A stretch of DNA of 64,000 nucleotides from JBCBKU01 sp965267475 (lineage in GTDB: Bacteria > Pseudomonadota > Alphaproteobacteria > Rhodobacterales > Rhodobacteraceae), in assembly GCA_965267475.1 (NCBI GenBank), contig OZ254079.1, positions 1,612,001-1,676,000 of the forward strand, in the 5' to 3' direction. Position 1 is the stretch's first letter. Each line of letters begins with the position of its first letter. A program made the translations under genes and the position numbers. Positions 18,060-26,626 of this stretch are shown piece after piece. A model generated the notes under the pieces. The model was given only the letters and a program-made list of their open reading frames with translations. It was not told the origin of the DNA and searched no databases.

Positions 18060-18394
18060 AATTGATCCTGACAATCGCAGCGCTTCTTCTGTTGGCCGCG
18101 TGCCAGTTAGAGGAGGAACCGGTTCTGACGCCGGGTGCCTTTGGCCCCGACTTGGCCGCCCGCGCAGAAGCGCAATGCATCGATCGGGGCGGTCGCTGGG
18201 GCAAGGGGGGCCTCTCCGGCACCTTCGTCTGTTATGAAGACACGCGCGACGCCAACCAGACCTGCGACAGCGCGCAAGACTGCGAAGGGATCTGCTTTGC
18301 CCGGTCGCGCACGTGCTCTCCGGTCAAACCCATTTTCGGGTGCCACGACATCCTGAACGCATTAGGGGCAGAGGCAACGCTATGTATCGAATAA
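18056..18394 (+). CDS. Cysteine-rich lipoprotein in carnitine operon
   Basis: A 112-residue lipoprotein: signal MKLILTIAALLLLAAC with lipobox LAAC, then a compact domain with eight further cysteines (for example TCDSAQDCEGICFARSRTCSP), suggesting a disulphide-knotted periplasmic domain. It overlaps BKACE by four bases and the lipocalin by 13, so it is made together with the catabolic enzymes. No family assigned. Confidence 0.7.
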   Translation: MKLILTIAALLLLAACQLEEEPVLTPGAFGPDLAARAEAQCIDRGGRWGKGGLSGTFVCYEDTRDANQTCDSAQDCEGICFARSRTCSPVKPIFGCHDILNALGAEATLCIE

Positions 18395-18915
18395 TGCTGG
18401 CAGGACTGGTGGCCCTTGCGGGATGTTCGGCAATTCCGACCGAGGTGTATCGCGACACGTCTGCGCCGATCAGCTCGGCCGCGATCTTCGATCCGGCTCA
18501 ATATCAGGGCCGCTGGTACGCAGTCGCCCATTTTCCGGTGCCATTCGAAGAGGATTGCTTCGGAACCACTGCCGATTACGCTGTGCGGCCCGATGGCACC
18601 CTGGGCGTGTTCAACCGCTGTGCCGTGGGCGGGTTCGATGGGCCCGAGCGTTCGATCAGTGGCGACGGGGTGCCAAGCGGGCCCGGGCGCTTCAAGATCA
18701 GCTTCGATGGCGTGCCCTTCGTGCGCGGCGACTATTGGGTGCTTTGGGTCGACAGCGGATATCGGACAGCGGTCGTTGGCCAGCCTTCGGGCAAGGGCGG
18801 CTGGATCCTGAACCGGGATCCGAAAATCCCGGAAGATCGGTTGAACGCGGCGCTCGAAGTGCTTGATTTCAATGGATATGACCTGACCCGCATCAAGGGA
18901 ATTCCACAGGAATGA
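18382..18915 (+). CDS. Lipocalin-like outer-membrane lipoprotein
   Basis: A 177-residue lipoprotein with lipobox LAGC and the bacterial lipocalin (Blc-like) signature FDPAQYQGRWYAVAHFPVPFE (GxW motif), followed by VFNRCAVGG and YWVLWVDSGYRTAVVGQPS. Family members bind lipids or lysophospholipids at the outer membrane. It lies inside the carnitine operon, overlapping genes on both sides, which suggests a role in handling acyl-carnitines or a membrane-derived precursor (inference). Confidence 0.85.
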   Translation: MYRIMLAGLVALAGCSAIPTEVYRDTSAPISSAAIFDPAQYQGRWYAVAHFPVPFEEDCFGTTADYAVRPDGTLGVFNRCAVGGFDGPERSISGDGVPSGPGRFKISFDGVPFVRGDYWVLWVDSGYRTAVVGQPSGKGGWILNRDPKIPEDRLNAALEVLDFNGYDLTRIKGIPQE

Positions 18916-20357
18916 CCGAAACGGCCGCGATTGTCGGCGGCGGTGTGATCGGCGGCGGCTGGGCTGCGCGGTTCTTGCTGGCCGGTTGGGATGTGCGTGT
19001 TTTCGACCCAGATCCCGAAGCCGAGCGCAAGATTGGTGAGGTTCTGGCCAATTCGCGGGCCTCCTTGCCGGGGCTTTATGACACCGCCATGCCGCCCGAG
19101 GGTCGGTTGACCTTTCATGAAACCTTGTCGGATGCGGTGCAGGGGGCCGTATGGATCCAGGAAAGCGTGCCCGAGCGGCTGGCGCTGAAACGCAAGGTTT
19201 ATCAGACGCTTCAAGAGCATTCCGAAGGTGCAATCCTGGCGTCCTCGACTTCTGGCTTCAAACCAACCGAGATCCAGGGATGTGCAACGCGGCCTGAAGA
19301 AATCCTGGTCGCGCATCCGTTCAACCCGGTTTACCTGATCCCCTTGGTCGAACTGGTGGCCTCGGACAAAAATGCGCAAGCCCAGATCAACCGTGCAGAA
19401 GAGATCCTGCGCGAGATCGGAATGGTCCCATTGCGCGTCCGGGCCGAGATCGACGCCCATATTGCCGACCGGTTGCTGGAAGCCGTCTGGCGCGAGGCGC
19501 TTTGGCTCATCAAAGACGATATCGCCACAACGGAAGAGGTCGATGAAGCGATCCGGCTTGGCTTCGGGCTCCGCTGGGCGCAGATGGGGCTGTTTGAAAC
19601 CTACCGGATTGCTGGTGGCGAGGCGGGCATGGCGCATTTCCTGCGCCAGTTCGGCCCGGCGCTGGAGTGGCCGTGGACGAAACTGATGGATGTGCCAGAG
19701 TTGGACGAAGCGCTGGTTCAGAAGATCGCGGATCAGTCAGACGCGCAGTCCGGCGCCCAATCGATCCGCGCGTTAGAGGCGATCCGCGACAGGAACCTTG
19801 TGGCGATCCTCCGGGCGTTGAAGGGCACAAACTGGGGGGCGGGGACGCATCTGAACGCAATTGATCGGTCACGGGCACCGGCGCTGGGCGACATCTCGCG
19901 CCCGATCCTGACGGCCAAGCGCCGGGTTCCGCAGGACTGGACCGACTATAATGGGCACGTGACCGAGGCGCGGTATCTGGAGGCCTTCGCTGACGCCACC
20001 GACCGGTTCATGGAGATGATTGGCTGCAATCCGGCATATATCGCCGCAGGCCACAGCTTTTTCACCGCCGAGACGCACATCCGGCATCTGGACGAGGTCC
20101 ATGCCGGCGCAGAGATCCGGATCAAGACGCATTGTCTGGAAGGGGGTGGCAGGAAAATGCACCTTTTCCACAGCATGTTTGAAGGCGATCAGCTTTTGGC
20201 GACGTCCGAACATATGCTGATAAACGTCTCGCTTGACACGCGGCGCGCGACGGACCCGTTGCCCAAGGTCGCCGAGACGCTGGCGCATATTGCGAAGGCT
20301 CACCAGGACTTGCCGCGACCGGATGGGGTGGGGCGCTCGGTCGGACAGAAGCGATAG
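18912..20357 (+). CDS. L-carnitine dehydrogenase fused to betainyl-CoA thioesterase
   Basis: A 481-residue two-domain enzyme. Residues 1-~320 are a 3-hydroxyacyl-CoA dehydrogenase-type domain with an NAD-binding GGGVIGGGWAARFLLAGWDV loop, as in L-carnitine 3-dehydrogenase. Residues ~330-470 form a hot-dog thioesterase with WTDYNGHVTEARYLEAF and HIRHLDEVHAG. The fusion covers the first and last steps of carnitine to glycine betaine, with the upstream BKACE supplying the middle step. It overlaps the lipocalin by four bases. Confidence 0.88.
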   Translation: MTETAAIVGGGVIGGGWAARFLLAGWDVRVFDPDPEAERKIGEVLANSRASLPGLYDTAMPPEGRLTFHETLSDAVQGAVWIQESVPERLALKRKVYQTLQEHSEGAILASSTSGFKPTEIQGCATRPEEILVAHPFNPVYLIPLVELVASDKNAQAQINRAEEILREIGMVPLRVRAEIDAHIADRLLEAVWREALWLIKDDIATTEEVDEAIRLGFGLRWAQMGLFETYRIAGGEAGMAHFLRQFGPALEWPWTKLMDVPELDEALVQKIADQSDAQSGAQSIRALEAIRDRNLVAILRALKGTNWGAGTHLNAIDRSRAPALGDISRPILTAKRRVPQDWTDYNGHVTEARYLEAFADATDRFMEMIGCNPAYIAAGHSFFTAETHIRHLDEVHAGAEIRIKTHCLEGGGRKMHLFHSMFEGDQLLATSEHMLINVSLDTRRATDPLPKVAETLAHIAKAHQDLPRPDGVGRSVGQKR

Positions 20358-20359
20358 GT

Positions 20360-21217
20360 TCAGATCTGGCGGGCAAGGTCTTCAATGTAGGCGGGAAACT
20401 CGCGTGAGGTGATCTGAGCCTCACGCACCAAACTGTCGAAATGCCGCGTGAACGCATCAATCCGTTCGGTGTCGCGAAAGGCCAGATAGTTCCGGCCCAA
20501 ATAGATCACGGCCAGAAGCGGACCGAAGATCGTGACCGGCGCGGAATAGAGCATCCGCGCGTCAAAGAGATACAGTCGCAAGGTCGGATAAAGCTGATCC
20601 GACAATTCCAGGAACCGGTCGATCTGTCCCTTTCGGATCTCGCGACTGAGCCCCGCGTAATACCCCTCGGCGCGCACAAAGGCTTGCAAGTCGTGAACCG
20701 GCACGGCGATTTCATAATCTGAGCGGGCCCCGGCCATCCAGCGCAGCCGGTCTTCCGACGCCCCGATGGCCTGATCGGTTGTCCGGCCCAGATGCGGCTC
20801 GTATTCCCATCGCAGGAACGCCTGCGTCTTCATCATGTCGGGCAGGCCCGCAGGGACATGCCGGATCTTGTATCCGCGCGCCTCGCGGTGCCAGCCGAAG
20901 ATCTGTTCATCGACAAGCGCACGGGGCGCCTCGGTCATTTCCATCGCCGTCGCCAAAAGGTCCGCCGCCTGTTCGGGCCGGTCGGTGAGACCCAATAGCC
21001 AATCGGCTGAGACCCCGAGCACCGCCGCGCATTCCGCCACCAACTGGGCATTGGGCAAGCGCGCGGCGTCACCCCTCAAAAGCTGCGAAATGGTCGACCG
21101 GTCAACGCCAGCGGCCCGCGCCAGAACGCTTTGGTTCACCTGGCTCGTGTCCATCGCCTGTTCCAAACGGTCTCGAAACAGGCGCGCGCGGTCTCGTTTG
21201 TCTACTTTTTCCGACAT
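20360..21217 (-). CDS. XRE-family transcriptional regulator
   Basis: A 285-residue protein with an N-terminal XRE helix-turn-helix (VNQSVLARAAGVDRSTISQLLRGD, residues ~28-50) and a ~200-residue C-terminal domain of unknown type, rich in Tyr/Phe/Leu, that may sense a ligand. It is convergent with the carnitine operon, ending two bases after it, and may or may not control it. Could alternatively regulate the downstream DUF2061/desaturase genes, from which it is divergent. Confidence 0.8.
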   Translation of the reverse strand: MSEKVDKRDRARLFRDRLEQAMDTSQVNQSVLARAAGVDRSTISQLLRGDAARLPNAQLVAECAAVLGVSADWLLGLTDRPEQAADLLATAMEMTEAPRALVDEQIFGWHREARGYKIRHVPAGLPDMMKTQAFLRWEYEPHLGRTTDQAIGASEDRLRWMAGARSDYEIAVPVHDLQAFVRAEGYYAGLSREIRKGQIDRFLELSDQLYPTLRLYLFDARMLYSAPVTIFGPLLAVIYLGRNYLAFRDTERIDAFTRHFDSLVREAQITSREFPAYIEDLARQI

Positions 21218-21313
21218 GCGGTGAAATAAATCACAGATCGAGAAAATTGTGAACTGGATACAGAATTGCCGGACGGTGGGTCCAGATGCGATGCCGAATT
21301 GTCAGGAGGTTGC

Positions 21314-21517
21314 ATGGACACCACCAAAAGAACCATTGTCAAATCAGGCGTTTGGACCCTGATGGGTCTTGCCGTGATGGCAGGGGTCGGCTGGCTGATC
21401 ACGGGATCGGCCGGGACCGGCGGTGTGATGGCAGTGCTGAATGCGCTTATCGGGCTGGTGACCTACGTCGTATATGAACGTGTTTGGGCGCGGATCAGCT
21501 GGGGGCGCCATGGGTAA
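21314..21517 (+). CDS. DUF2061 family small membrane protein
   Basis: A 67-residue protein with two hydrophobic helices and the family motif RTIVKSGVWTLMGLAVMAGVG ... NALIGLVTYVVYERVW. A strong AGGAGGT site fixes the start. It overlaps the desaturase by eight bases, so the two are probably translated together. Confidence 0.8.
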   Translation: MDTTKRTIVKSGVWTLMGLAVMAGVGWLITGSAGTGGVMAVLNALIGLVTYVVYERVWARISWGRHG

Positions 21518-22418
21518 GCCCAGCCGGATCGAATGGCCGACGGTCGCCCTTTTCGCCGGGTGCTATCTGGTTTGGGGCCTTTCCACGACCTGGGCTGTTG
21601 CCACCCTTGGTTTTGTCCCGGCGGTTCTTCTGACTGGCCTTGCCATCGCGTTCCATGCCTCGTTGACGCATGAAGCCGTTCATGGACACCCGTTCAAAGC
21701 GCCCATGGCCAACGCGGCACTGGCTTTCCCCACGCTGACGCTTGTCATTCCTTACGGTCGGTTCCGCGACACCCATATGGCGCATCATCAGGATGCCGAC
21801 CTAACCGACCCATATGACGATCCGGAATCGAATTATCTCGACCCAGCCGTCTGGGCCCGTCTGCCTGCGTGGCAGCGCCGCGTCCTGCGCTTAAACAACA
21901 CATTGTTCGGGCGGTTGCTGGTCGGACCCCTGGTTTCGCAAATCTGCTTTGTGAAATCCGAGGTTCGGGCCCATCGCGGCGGCGACGGCCGCGTGTTGCA
22001 AGGCTGGCTTTGGCATATCCCGCAGGCGGGCCTCGTGGTCGGCTGGTTGATTTGGGTCGCGGATATACCGCTTTGGGCCTATGGCGTGGCGGTTTATCTA
22101 GCCATTTCGCTTCTCAAAATCCGCACCTTTGCCGAGCACCGGGCCGATGAACGTGCGGCCGGCCGAACCGTTGTCATCGAGGATCGAGGGCCCTTGGCGC
22201 TGCTATTCTTGAACAACAATCTGCATGTCGTGCACCACATGCATCCGGGCCTGCCCTGGTATGCGCTTCCGGCCAAATATCGGGCGGCGAAGGCGCGCTA
22301 TCTCGGAATCAATGGCGGCTATGTCTTCCGGTCCTATGGTGATCTTTTCCGCCGCCACCTAGTCCGCGCGAAAGATCCCGTGCCGCATCCGCTTTACGAG
22401 GGCGAGGCAGGCCGCTAA
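21510..22418 (+). CDS. Fatty acid desaturase / carotenoid oxygenase-type membrane enzyme
   Basis: A 302-residue integral di-iron enzyme with the three histidine boxes HEAVHGH, HMAHHQD and HVVHHMHP. The hydrophobic hairpins fit the membrane-bound desaturase superfamily. The substrate (acyl lipid or other) is not evident; no crt gene is nearby. Downstream comes an EamA permease ten bases later on the same strand. Confidence 0.85.
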   Translation: MGKPSRIEWPTVALFAGCYLVWGLSTTWAVATLGFVPAVLLTGLAIAFHASLTHEAVHGHPFKAPMANAALAFPTLTLVIPYGRFRDTHMAHHQDADLTDPYDDPESNYLDPAVWARLPAWQRRVLRLNNTLFGRLLVGPLVSQICFVKSEVRAHRGGDGRVLQGWLWHIPQAGLVVGWLIWVADIPLWAYGVAVYLAISLLKIRTFAEHRADERAAGRTVVIEDRGPLALLFLNNNLHVVHHMHPGLPWYALPAKYRAAKARYLGINGGYVFRSYGDLFRRHLVRAKDPVPHPLYEGEAGR

Positions 22419-22427
22419 CCCGGGGCC

Positions 22428-23327
22428 ATGGCGCCCTGGATCCTATTCTCTATCGCCGCAGCCCTTGTTCAGACGCTGCGCTTCATGGTGCAGCGTCAAT
22501 TGAAGACCGCTGGCCTGTCGACGGGCGGCGCAACGCTGGCCCGGTTCCTCTATGGCGCGCCGATCGCGCTGGTTTTCGTGGTCCTATACGGTGTGACGCA
22601 AGGTGGATGGCCTGGCGTGATGCCTGGCTTCTGGGCCTATGCGCTCGTGGGCGGGACGGCACAGATCCTGGCCACGCTTTGCGTCGTTGCGATCTTCGGG
22701 ATGCGGAATTTTGCCGTCGGCATGACCCTTAAGAAGACCGAGGTCATGATGACGGCGCTGGCTGGAATCGTGATCCTGGGTGAATCGGTGGTTCCCCTTG
22801 GCTGGGTGGCGTTGGGAATCGGTTTTTTCGGCGTCCTTCTGTTGTCGGACCCGCCCGAGGCAGAGGGTCCCTGGACGTCCCGGGTTCTGAACAAGGCGGC
22901 CGGGCTTGGGGTATTGTCTGGCGTCTTTTTCGCCGTGTCGGCGGTCGGCTATCGCGGCGCCACGCTGGCTGTCGAAAGTGATGACCCCTTGATGCGGGCG
23001 GCTTTGACGCTGGCTTTCGTGACCTTTGCGCAGGCCACGGGGCTCGGGGCGTGGCTTGCCTTGCGCGAAACGGGCGAAGTGAGGCGCACGCTGAAGGCAT
23101 GGCGCGTGGCTGGATTGGCGGGGGTTTTCGGGGCCATCGGGTCGTTTTGCTGGTTCACGGCCTTTACGCTTCAAAACGCGGCATACGTTTTTGCCGTTGG
23201 CCAGATCGAACTGATCTTTTCGCTTATAGCCTCGGTCCTGTTTTTCAGGGAACGCGTGAACGGCCGCGAACTTGGCGGCATGGCCCTTTTGACCATCTCA
23301 ATCCTGGCGCTGGTTCTGTTCCTCTAG
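22428..23327 (+). CDS. EamA/DMT family permease
   Basis: A 299-residue membrane protein with ten predicted helices in two EamA repeats. GNATURE segments include MTLKKTEVMMTALAGIVILGE (repeat 1 end) and FAVGQIELIFSLIASVLFFRE (repeat 2 end). Exports or imports small metabolites; substrate unknown. Its 3' end overlaps the convergent NUDIX gene by 30 bases. Confidence 0.85.
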   Translation: MAPWILFSIAAALVQTLRFMVQRQLKTAGLSTGGATLARFLYGAPIALVFVVLYGVTQGGWPGVMPGFWAYALVGGTAQILATLCVVAIFGMRNFAVGMTLKKTEVMMTALAGIVILGESVVPLGWVALGIGFFGVLLLSDPPEAEGPWTSRVLNKAAGLGVLSGVFFAVSAVGYRGATLAVESDDPLMRAALTLAFVTFAQATGLGAWLALRETGEVRRTLKAWRVAGLAGVFGAIGSFCWFTAFTLQNAAYVFAVGQIELIFSLIASVLFFRERVNGRELGGMALLTISILALVLFL

Positions 23328-24005
23328 CGGGCTTGCGCCGCCAAGCCGCAGAAAAAGGCTTTCTTCATCGCGGTTTTGGAAGAACGGGACGGTCGCTGGC
23401 GCATCGGTCGAAGGCAAATGTGCTGCAAGTTCGGCCAATACGACCTCGGTGATGAACGGGAGCTCAAACGCCCGAGCGTCAGCCAAGGGCACCCATTGCA
23501 AATGCGACAACTCGTCAGAGGCTTGCGAAAAGTCGTCCGGATCCGACGCCAAGGCGCCCGCATCGGCGAGAAAAAAGCGGGCATCGAAGCGGCGGGGTCG
23601 GCCCGGCGGGGTGATGGCACGGAAGAAGAACGACAAGCCCCGGGCATCCGGCATATATCCACCGCGTGCAAAACTGGCCCAATCCGGATGCGGGTCGGCC
23701 CAGGTGCCGGGCGATCCCAGAATTTGGCCGGTCTCCTCCCAAAGTTCCCGGATGGCCGCGGCTGCAATCGTGGCGGGTGCAGGGCCAGCGCTGCCTTCCA
23801 TCAGCCTGCCTGCGCATGTCGCGGGAAGTCCGGTGACCGGTACCGCGACATCCGTTGCGTCAACTGCGCCGCCCGGAAAGACGAATTTGTTCGGCATGAA
23901 GGCGGCGTTTGCACCGCGTTGGCCCATCAGGACCGCAGGGCGGTTGCGCGGATCCCGTACCAGAATGACCGTCGCGGCATCGCGAACCGGAGCATCACTG
24001 TTCAC
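23298..24005 (-). CDS. NUDIX hydrolase
   Basis: A 235-residue NUDIX protein. The box is read in ATIAAAAIRELWEETGQILG (about residues 80-100), with conserved REx2EExG-type residues intact. The N-terminal RDAATVILVRDPRNRPAVLMGQRG and FPGGAVDATD are typical of the NUDT7/NUDT19-like group that hydrolyses CoA derivatives or nucleoside diphosphates. The start is a GTG overlapping the DUF983 gene by 11 bases, implying coupling. Confidence 0.85.
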   Translation of the reverse strand: MNSDAPVRDAATVILVRDPRNRPAVLMGQRGANAAFMPNKFVFPGGAVDATDVAVPVTGLPATCAGRLMEGSAGPAPATIAAAAIRELWEETGQILGSPGTWADPHPDWASFARGGYMPDARGLSFFFRAITPPGRPRRFDARFFLADAGALASDPDDFSQASDELSHLQWVPLADARAFELPFITEVVLAELAAHLPSTDAPATVPFFQNRDEESLFLRLGGASPLEEQNQRQD

Positions 24006-24384
24006 GGTCGAACCCGTACATCCCCTTGGCCCATTGGAAGGCGATGATGGCCCCTTTCAGGCGGGGCAGCATCCAAAGCGACAGGGCCGTCGCGCCCAGT
24101 GAAACTGTCGTCGCCAGAACCAGCGGCGCGGGCTCGAACGTCTTGAACCCCCAAAGCGTGGCAGGGGCGGCGATGTGTCCGACAATCAGGATCGTCAAAT
24201 AAGCCGGACCGTCATCGGCGCGCGCCTGATGCAGGGGCAGGTCGCAGTGATCGCAGTGATCCTTGACCTTGAGATACCGGTGCAAGGCGCGACCGGTCCC
24301 GCAACGCGGGCACTTTTGCCGCCATCCGCGCCAAAGCACAGGCCAGATCGGGGCAGAAGTCTGGTGCGGGGTTGTGTCGGTCAT
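23995..24384 (-). CDS. DUF983 family zinc-ribbon membrane protein
   Basis: A 129-residue protein with a zinc ribbon (CPRCGTGRALHRYLKVKDHCDHC) followed by two membrane helices. This is the DUF983 layout, of unknown function. The ORF is open far upstream, but the start MTDTTP has AAGGATGG before it and the upstream frame has no family resemblance. Confidence 0.85.
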   Translation of the reverse strand: MTDTTPHQTSAPIWPVLWRGWRQKCPRCGTGRALHRYLKVKDHCDHCDLPLHQARADDGPAYLTILIVGHIAAPATLWGFKTFEPAPLVLATTVSLGATALSLWMLPRLKGAIIAFQWAKGMYGFDREQ

Positions 24385-24576
24385 GGGACCATCCTTTCCG
24401 GCTTCCTTGGGCATATCGGGCCGAAGACCCCCTGCACAAGGGCCATGCCTGCACAGGCTGATATGAAAAAAATGCATAGATCTGCGACGGAAACTGGATC
24501 CGGGTGCGTTGAACCCAGTGATCGGAGGCAAGAACCGGTCGAGTAAAGACCAAGAAAGAGAAGAGGATACGGATCT

Positions 24577-25071
24577 ATGAAACGCGACAACATCATCATG
24601 GCCCTTTTGGTGACATCCATCGGCGCTGGCGTCTTTGCAGCCGGCTCGCTTGAGGCACGGCCAGGCAATCGGGGCGGTGAGCGCCCGACATTCGAAACGC
24701 TCGACACCGATGGCGATGGCATGATCACGCAGGCGGAAATCGATGCCCGTTGGGAAGAACGCTTTCAGGCTTTCGACCCTGATGGTGACGGCTCGGTCAC
24801 ACTGGAAGAATTCAAAGCCAACATGGCGGCCCAGGCCGAAGAACGCGCCGAGCGCATGTTTACGCAGCTCGACAGCGATGGCGATGGGATGCTGACCCGC
24901 GACGTGTTGGAACTGCGTCAGGGCCGCACGGGTCGGATCGGCAACTTTATCGAGCGGCTTGATGCCGACGGTGACGGGGCGATCTCGGCGGAAGAGTTTG
25001 CCGAACTGGAAAACCGGCGGGGTCTCCGCCGGGGTGGTCGGGATGGCCGTGGCGGTCAGCGCGGCGAATAA
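24577..25071 (+). CDS. Secreted EF-hand calcium-binding protein
   Basis: A 164-residue exported protein: signal peptide MKRDNIIMALLVTSIGAGVFA, then four EF-hand loops, DTDGDGMITQAE, DPDGDGSVTLEE, DSDGDGMLTRD and DADGDGAISAEE. All carry the 1-3-5-12 ligand pattern except the third, which ends in Asp. A basic Gly/Arg-rich tail follows. It precedes the sigma/anti-sigma/sensor genes in the same direction, with an 86-base gap, and may be part of the same stimulon. Confidence 0.88.
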   Translation: MKRDNIIMALLVTSIGAGVFAAGSLEARPGNRGGERPTFETLDTDGDGMITQAEIDARWEERFQAFDPDGDGSVTLEEFKANMAAQAEERAERMFTQLDSDGDGMLTRDVLELRQGRTGRIGNFIERLDADGDGAISAEEFAELENRRGLRRGGRDGRGGQRGE

Positions 25072-25157
25072 GCATCGAACCGGTCGGGCAGCGCGTCCCC
25101 CCGCGTTGCCCGATTGCGGCGACTTGGCCCAAAGGTTACCTCTGAACGAGGATGACA

Positions 25158-25739
25158 ATGCCCTTCGACGCACAGTCCGACATCTCGGACGAGGCGCTTC
25201 TGGCGGCCTTTGGCCAGGGCGAGGCAGCGGCGGCCCGGCTGCTGGCGGCGCGGCTGCTGCCTCGTGTTCTGTCTGTCGCGTCCCGGATGCTGCGCGACGC
25301 TGCAGAGGCCGAAGATGTGGCGCAAGAGGCGATGCTGCGGCTTTGGAAGATTGCGCCGGAATGGCGGACGGGCGAGGCGAAGGTCTCGACATGGCTGCAC
25401 CGTGTTACGGCGAACCTGTGTACGGACCGTTTGCGGAAATCTGGGCGCGGTGTGGCGCTCGACCAGGTGGCCGAGCCAGAGGACGATACGCCGAGCGTGG
25501 CCGAAAAGTTGCTGGATGCCGACCGCGCCAAGGCGTTGGATGCCGCCTTGCAGGAATTGCCCGAGCGGCAGCGTCAAGCCGTGATCCTGCGCCATATCGA
25601 AGGGCTGTCGAACCCCGAGATCGGCGAGATCATGGACATTGGGATCGAAGCGGTCGAAAGTCTGACCGCGCGGGGCAAACGGGCGCTGGCAACGGCGCTG
25701 AAGGGAAAAAAAGACGCGTTAGGGTACGGACATGAGTGA
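25158..25739 (+). CDS. ECF RNA polymerase sigma factor (CnrH-like position)
   Basis: A 193-residue ECF sigma factor: region 2 (DAAEAEDVAQEAMLRLWK ... STWLHRVTANLCTDRLRK) and region 4 (LPERQRQAVILRHIEGLSNPEIGEIM). Two ATGs are two codons apart; the second is spaced correctly from GAGG. It overlaps by eight bases a small single-pass membrane protein, followed by a membrane-anchored periplasmic sensor. Confidence 0.9.
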   Translation: MPFDAQSDISDEALLAAFGQGEAAAARLLAARLLPRVLSVASRMLRDAAEAEDVAQEAMLRLWKIAPEWRTGEAKVSTWLHRVTANLCTDRLRKSGRGVALDQVAEPEDDTPSVAEKLLDADRAKALDAALQELPERQRQAVILRHIEGLSNPEIGEIMDIGIEAVESLTARGKRALATALKGKKDALGYGHE

Positions 25740-26091
25740 CGAAACCCCCAAGGAAGACAAATTGTTAGAGCCGTATTTTCAGGCAGCGCGCTCGGCTCGG
25801 CCTGAGGTGTCCGATGACCTGATGGCCCGGGTTCTGGCCGATGCGGCAGCCGTTGCGCCGCACGACGCGCCCTTGCCGAAGCGTGCTTCGCGGCCGGGAC
25901 TATTTGCTCAAATCCTGGAAGGGATTGGCGGATGGCCATCGTTGGCTGGGCTCGTGACGGCCACGGCGGCAGGGCTTTGGTTCGGGTTTTCCGATCCGTA
26001 CGGTCTGCTTGCCGGGACGACCACCACGACCGGTTTTGATGTCACCGAGGTCTTGCCGGGTTACGGTGATCTTGGCTGGGTCGAGGGATAG
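25732..26091 (+). CDS. Small anti-sigma-like membrane protein
   Basis: A 119-residue protein with a soluble N-terminal half (DKLLEPYFQAARSARPEVSDDLMARVLADA), one membrane helix (residues ~67-87) and a short outer tail. No zinc motif. Overlap with the sigma gene and topology suggest an anti-sigma factor analogous to CnrY, an inference from context rather than sequence similarity. Confidence 0.6.
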   Translation: MSDETPKEDKLLEPYFQAARSARPEVSDDLMARVLADAAAVAPHDAPLPKRASRPGLFAQILEGIGGWPSLAGLVTATAAGLWFGFSDPYGLLAGTTTTTGFDVTEVLPGYGDLGWVEG

Positions 26092-26095
26092 GGCG

Positions 26096-26608
26096 ATGTC
26101 CGACATGCCGCAGCCGAAGTCGTCCGGAACGCCCGTTTGGGTCAAGATCGCACTTGCCTTGTCGCTTGCTGTCAACCTGTTGATCGTCGGCATCGTCGTC
26201 GGAGCGGTTGCAGGCAAGGACCGTGATCGAAGTGGTGGTCCGCGGGGTGGGCCTGACCGCATCAGCGTACCGCGTGATATCGGGCCGACACCGTTGGTCG
26301 CGGCGCTTCCCCGGGAAGATCGACGCGCAATCGCCGAGGCGTTTCGGTCCGAAGCGCGCACGCTTCTGCGCGACCGGGCCGATCTTCGTCGCCGGGTCGA
26401 CGCGCTTCTGGTCGAGCTTCGAAAGGACCCGTTCGACCAGGATGCAGTGACCGCCGTGATCGGCGAACAGCGCGATGCTGCCCTGGCGCGGCAGGAGATC
26501 GGACAAAAGGTGCTTCTTGGCCATATCGCGGGCATGACGGCCGAGGAACGCCGCGCCTTTGCCGACCGTCTGGAGAAATCCCTGCTGCGTGGCCCCCGTC
26601 GAAACTGA
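26096..26608 (+). CDS. Periplasmic heavy-metal-sensor family protein (CnrX/ZraP-like)
   Basis: A 170-residue protein with an N-terminal membrane anchor (KIALALSLAVNLLIVGIVVGAVAG) and an all-helical periplasmic domain like CnrX/ZraP/Spy. It ends LLGHIAGMTAEERRAFADRLEKSL, where a His-x3-Met pair sits in the position of CnrX metal ligands. The N-terminal histidine ligands of CnrX are missing. It follows the anti-sigma-like gene by four bases and probably transmits a periplasmic signal to it. Confidence 0.75.
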   Translation: MSDMPQPKSSGTPVWVKIALALSLAVNLLIVGIVVGAVAGKDRDRSGGPRGGPDRISVPRDIGPTPLVAALPREDRRAIAEAFRSEARTLLRDRADLRRRVDALLVELRKDPFDQDAVTAVIGEQRDAALARQEIGQKVLLGHIAGMTAEERRAFADRLEKSLLRGPRRN

Positions 26609-26626
26609 ACGTCCGGAGAAGCGTTT

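Noticed and set aside
23995..25392. A 465-residue minus-strand frame covering the EF-hand gene and part of the sigma gene.
   Set aside because: Only its last 129 codons (DUF983) look like protein and have a ribosome site; the rest is the antisense of real genes.
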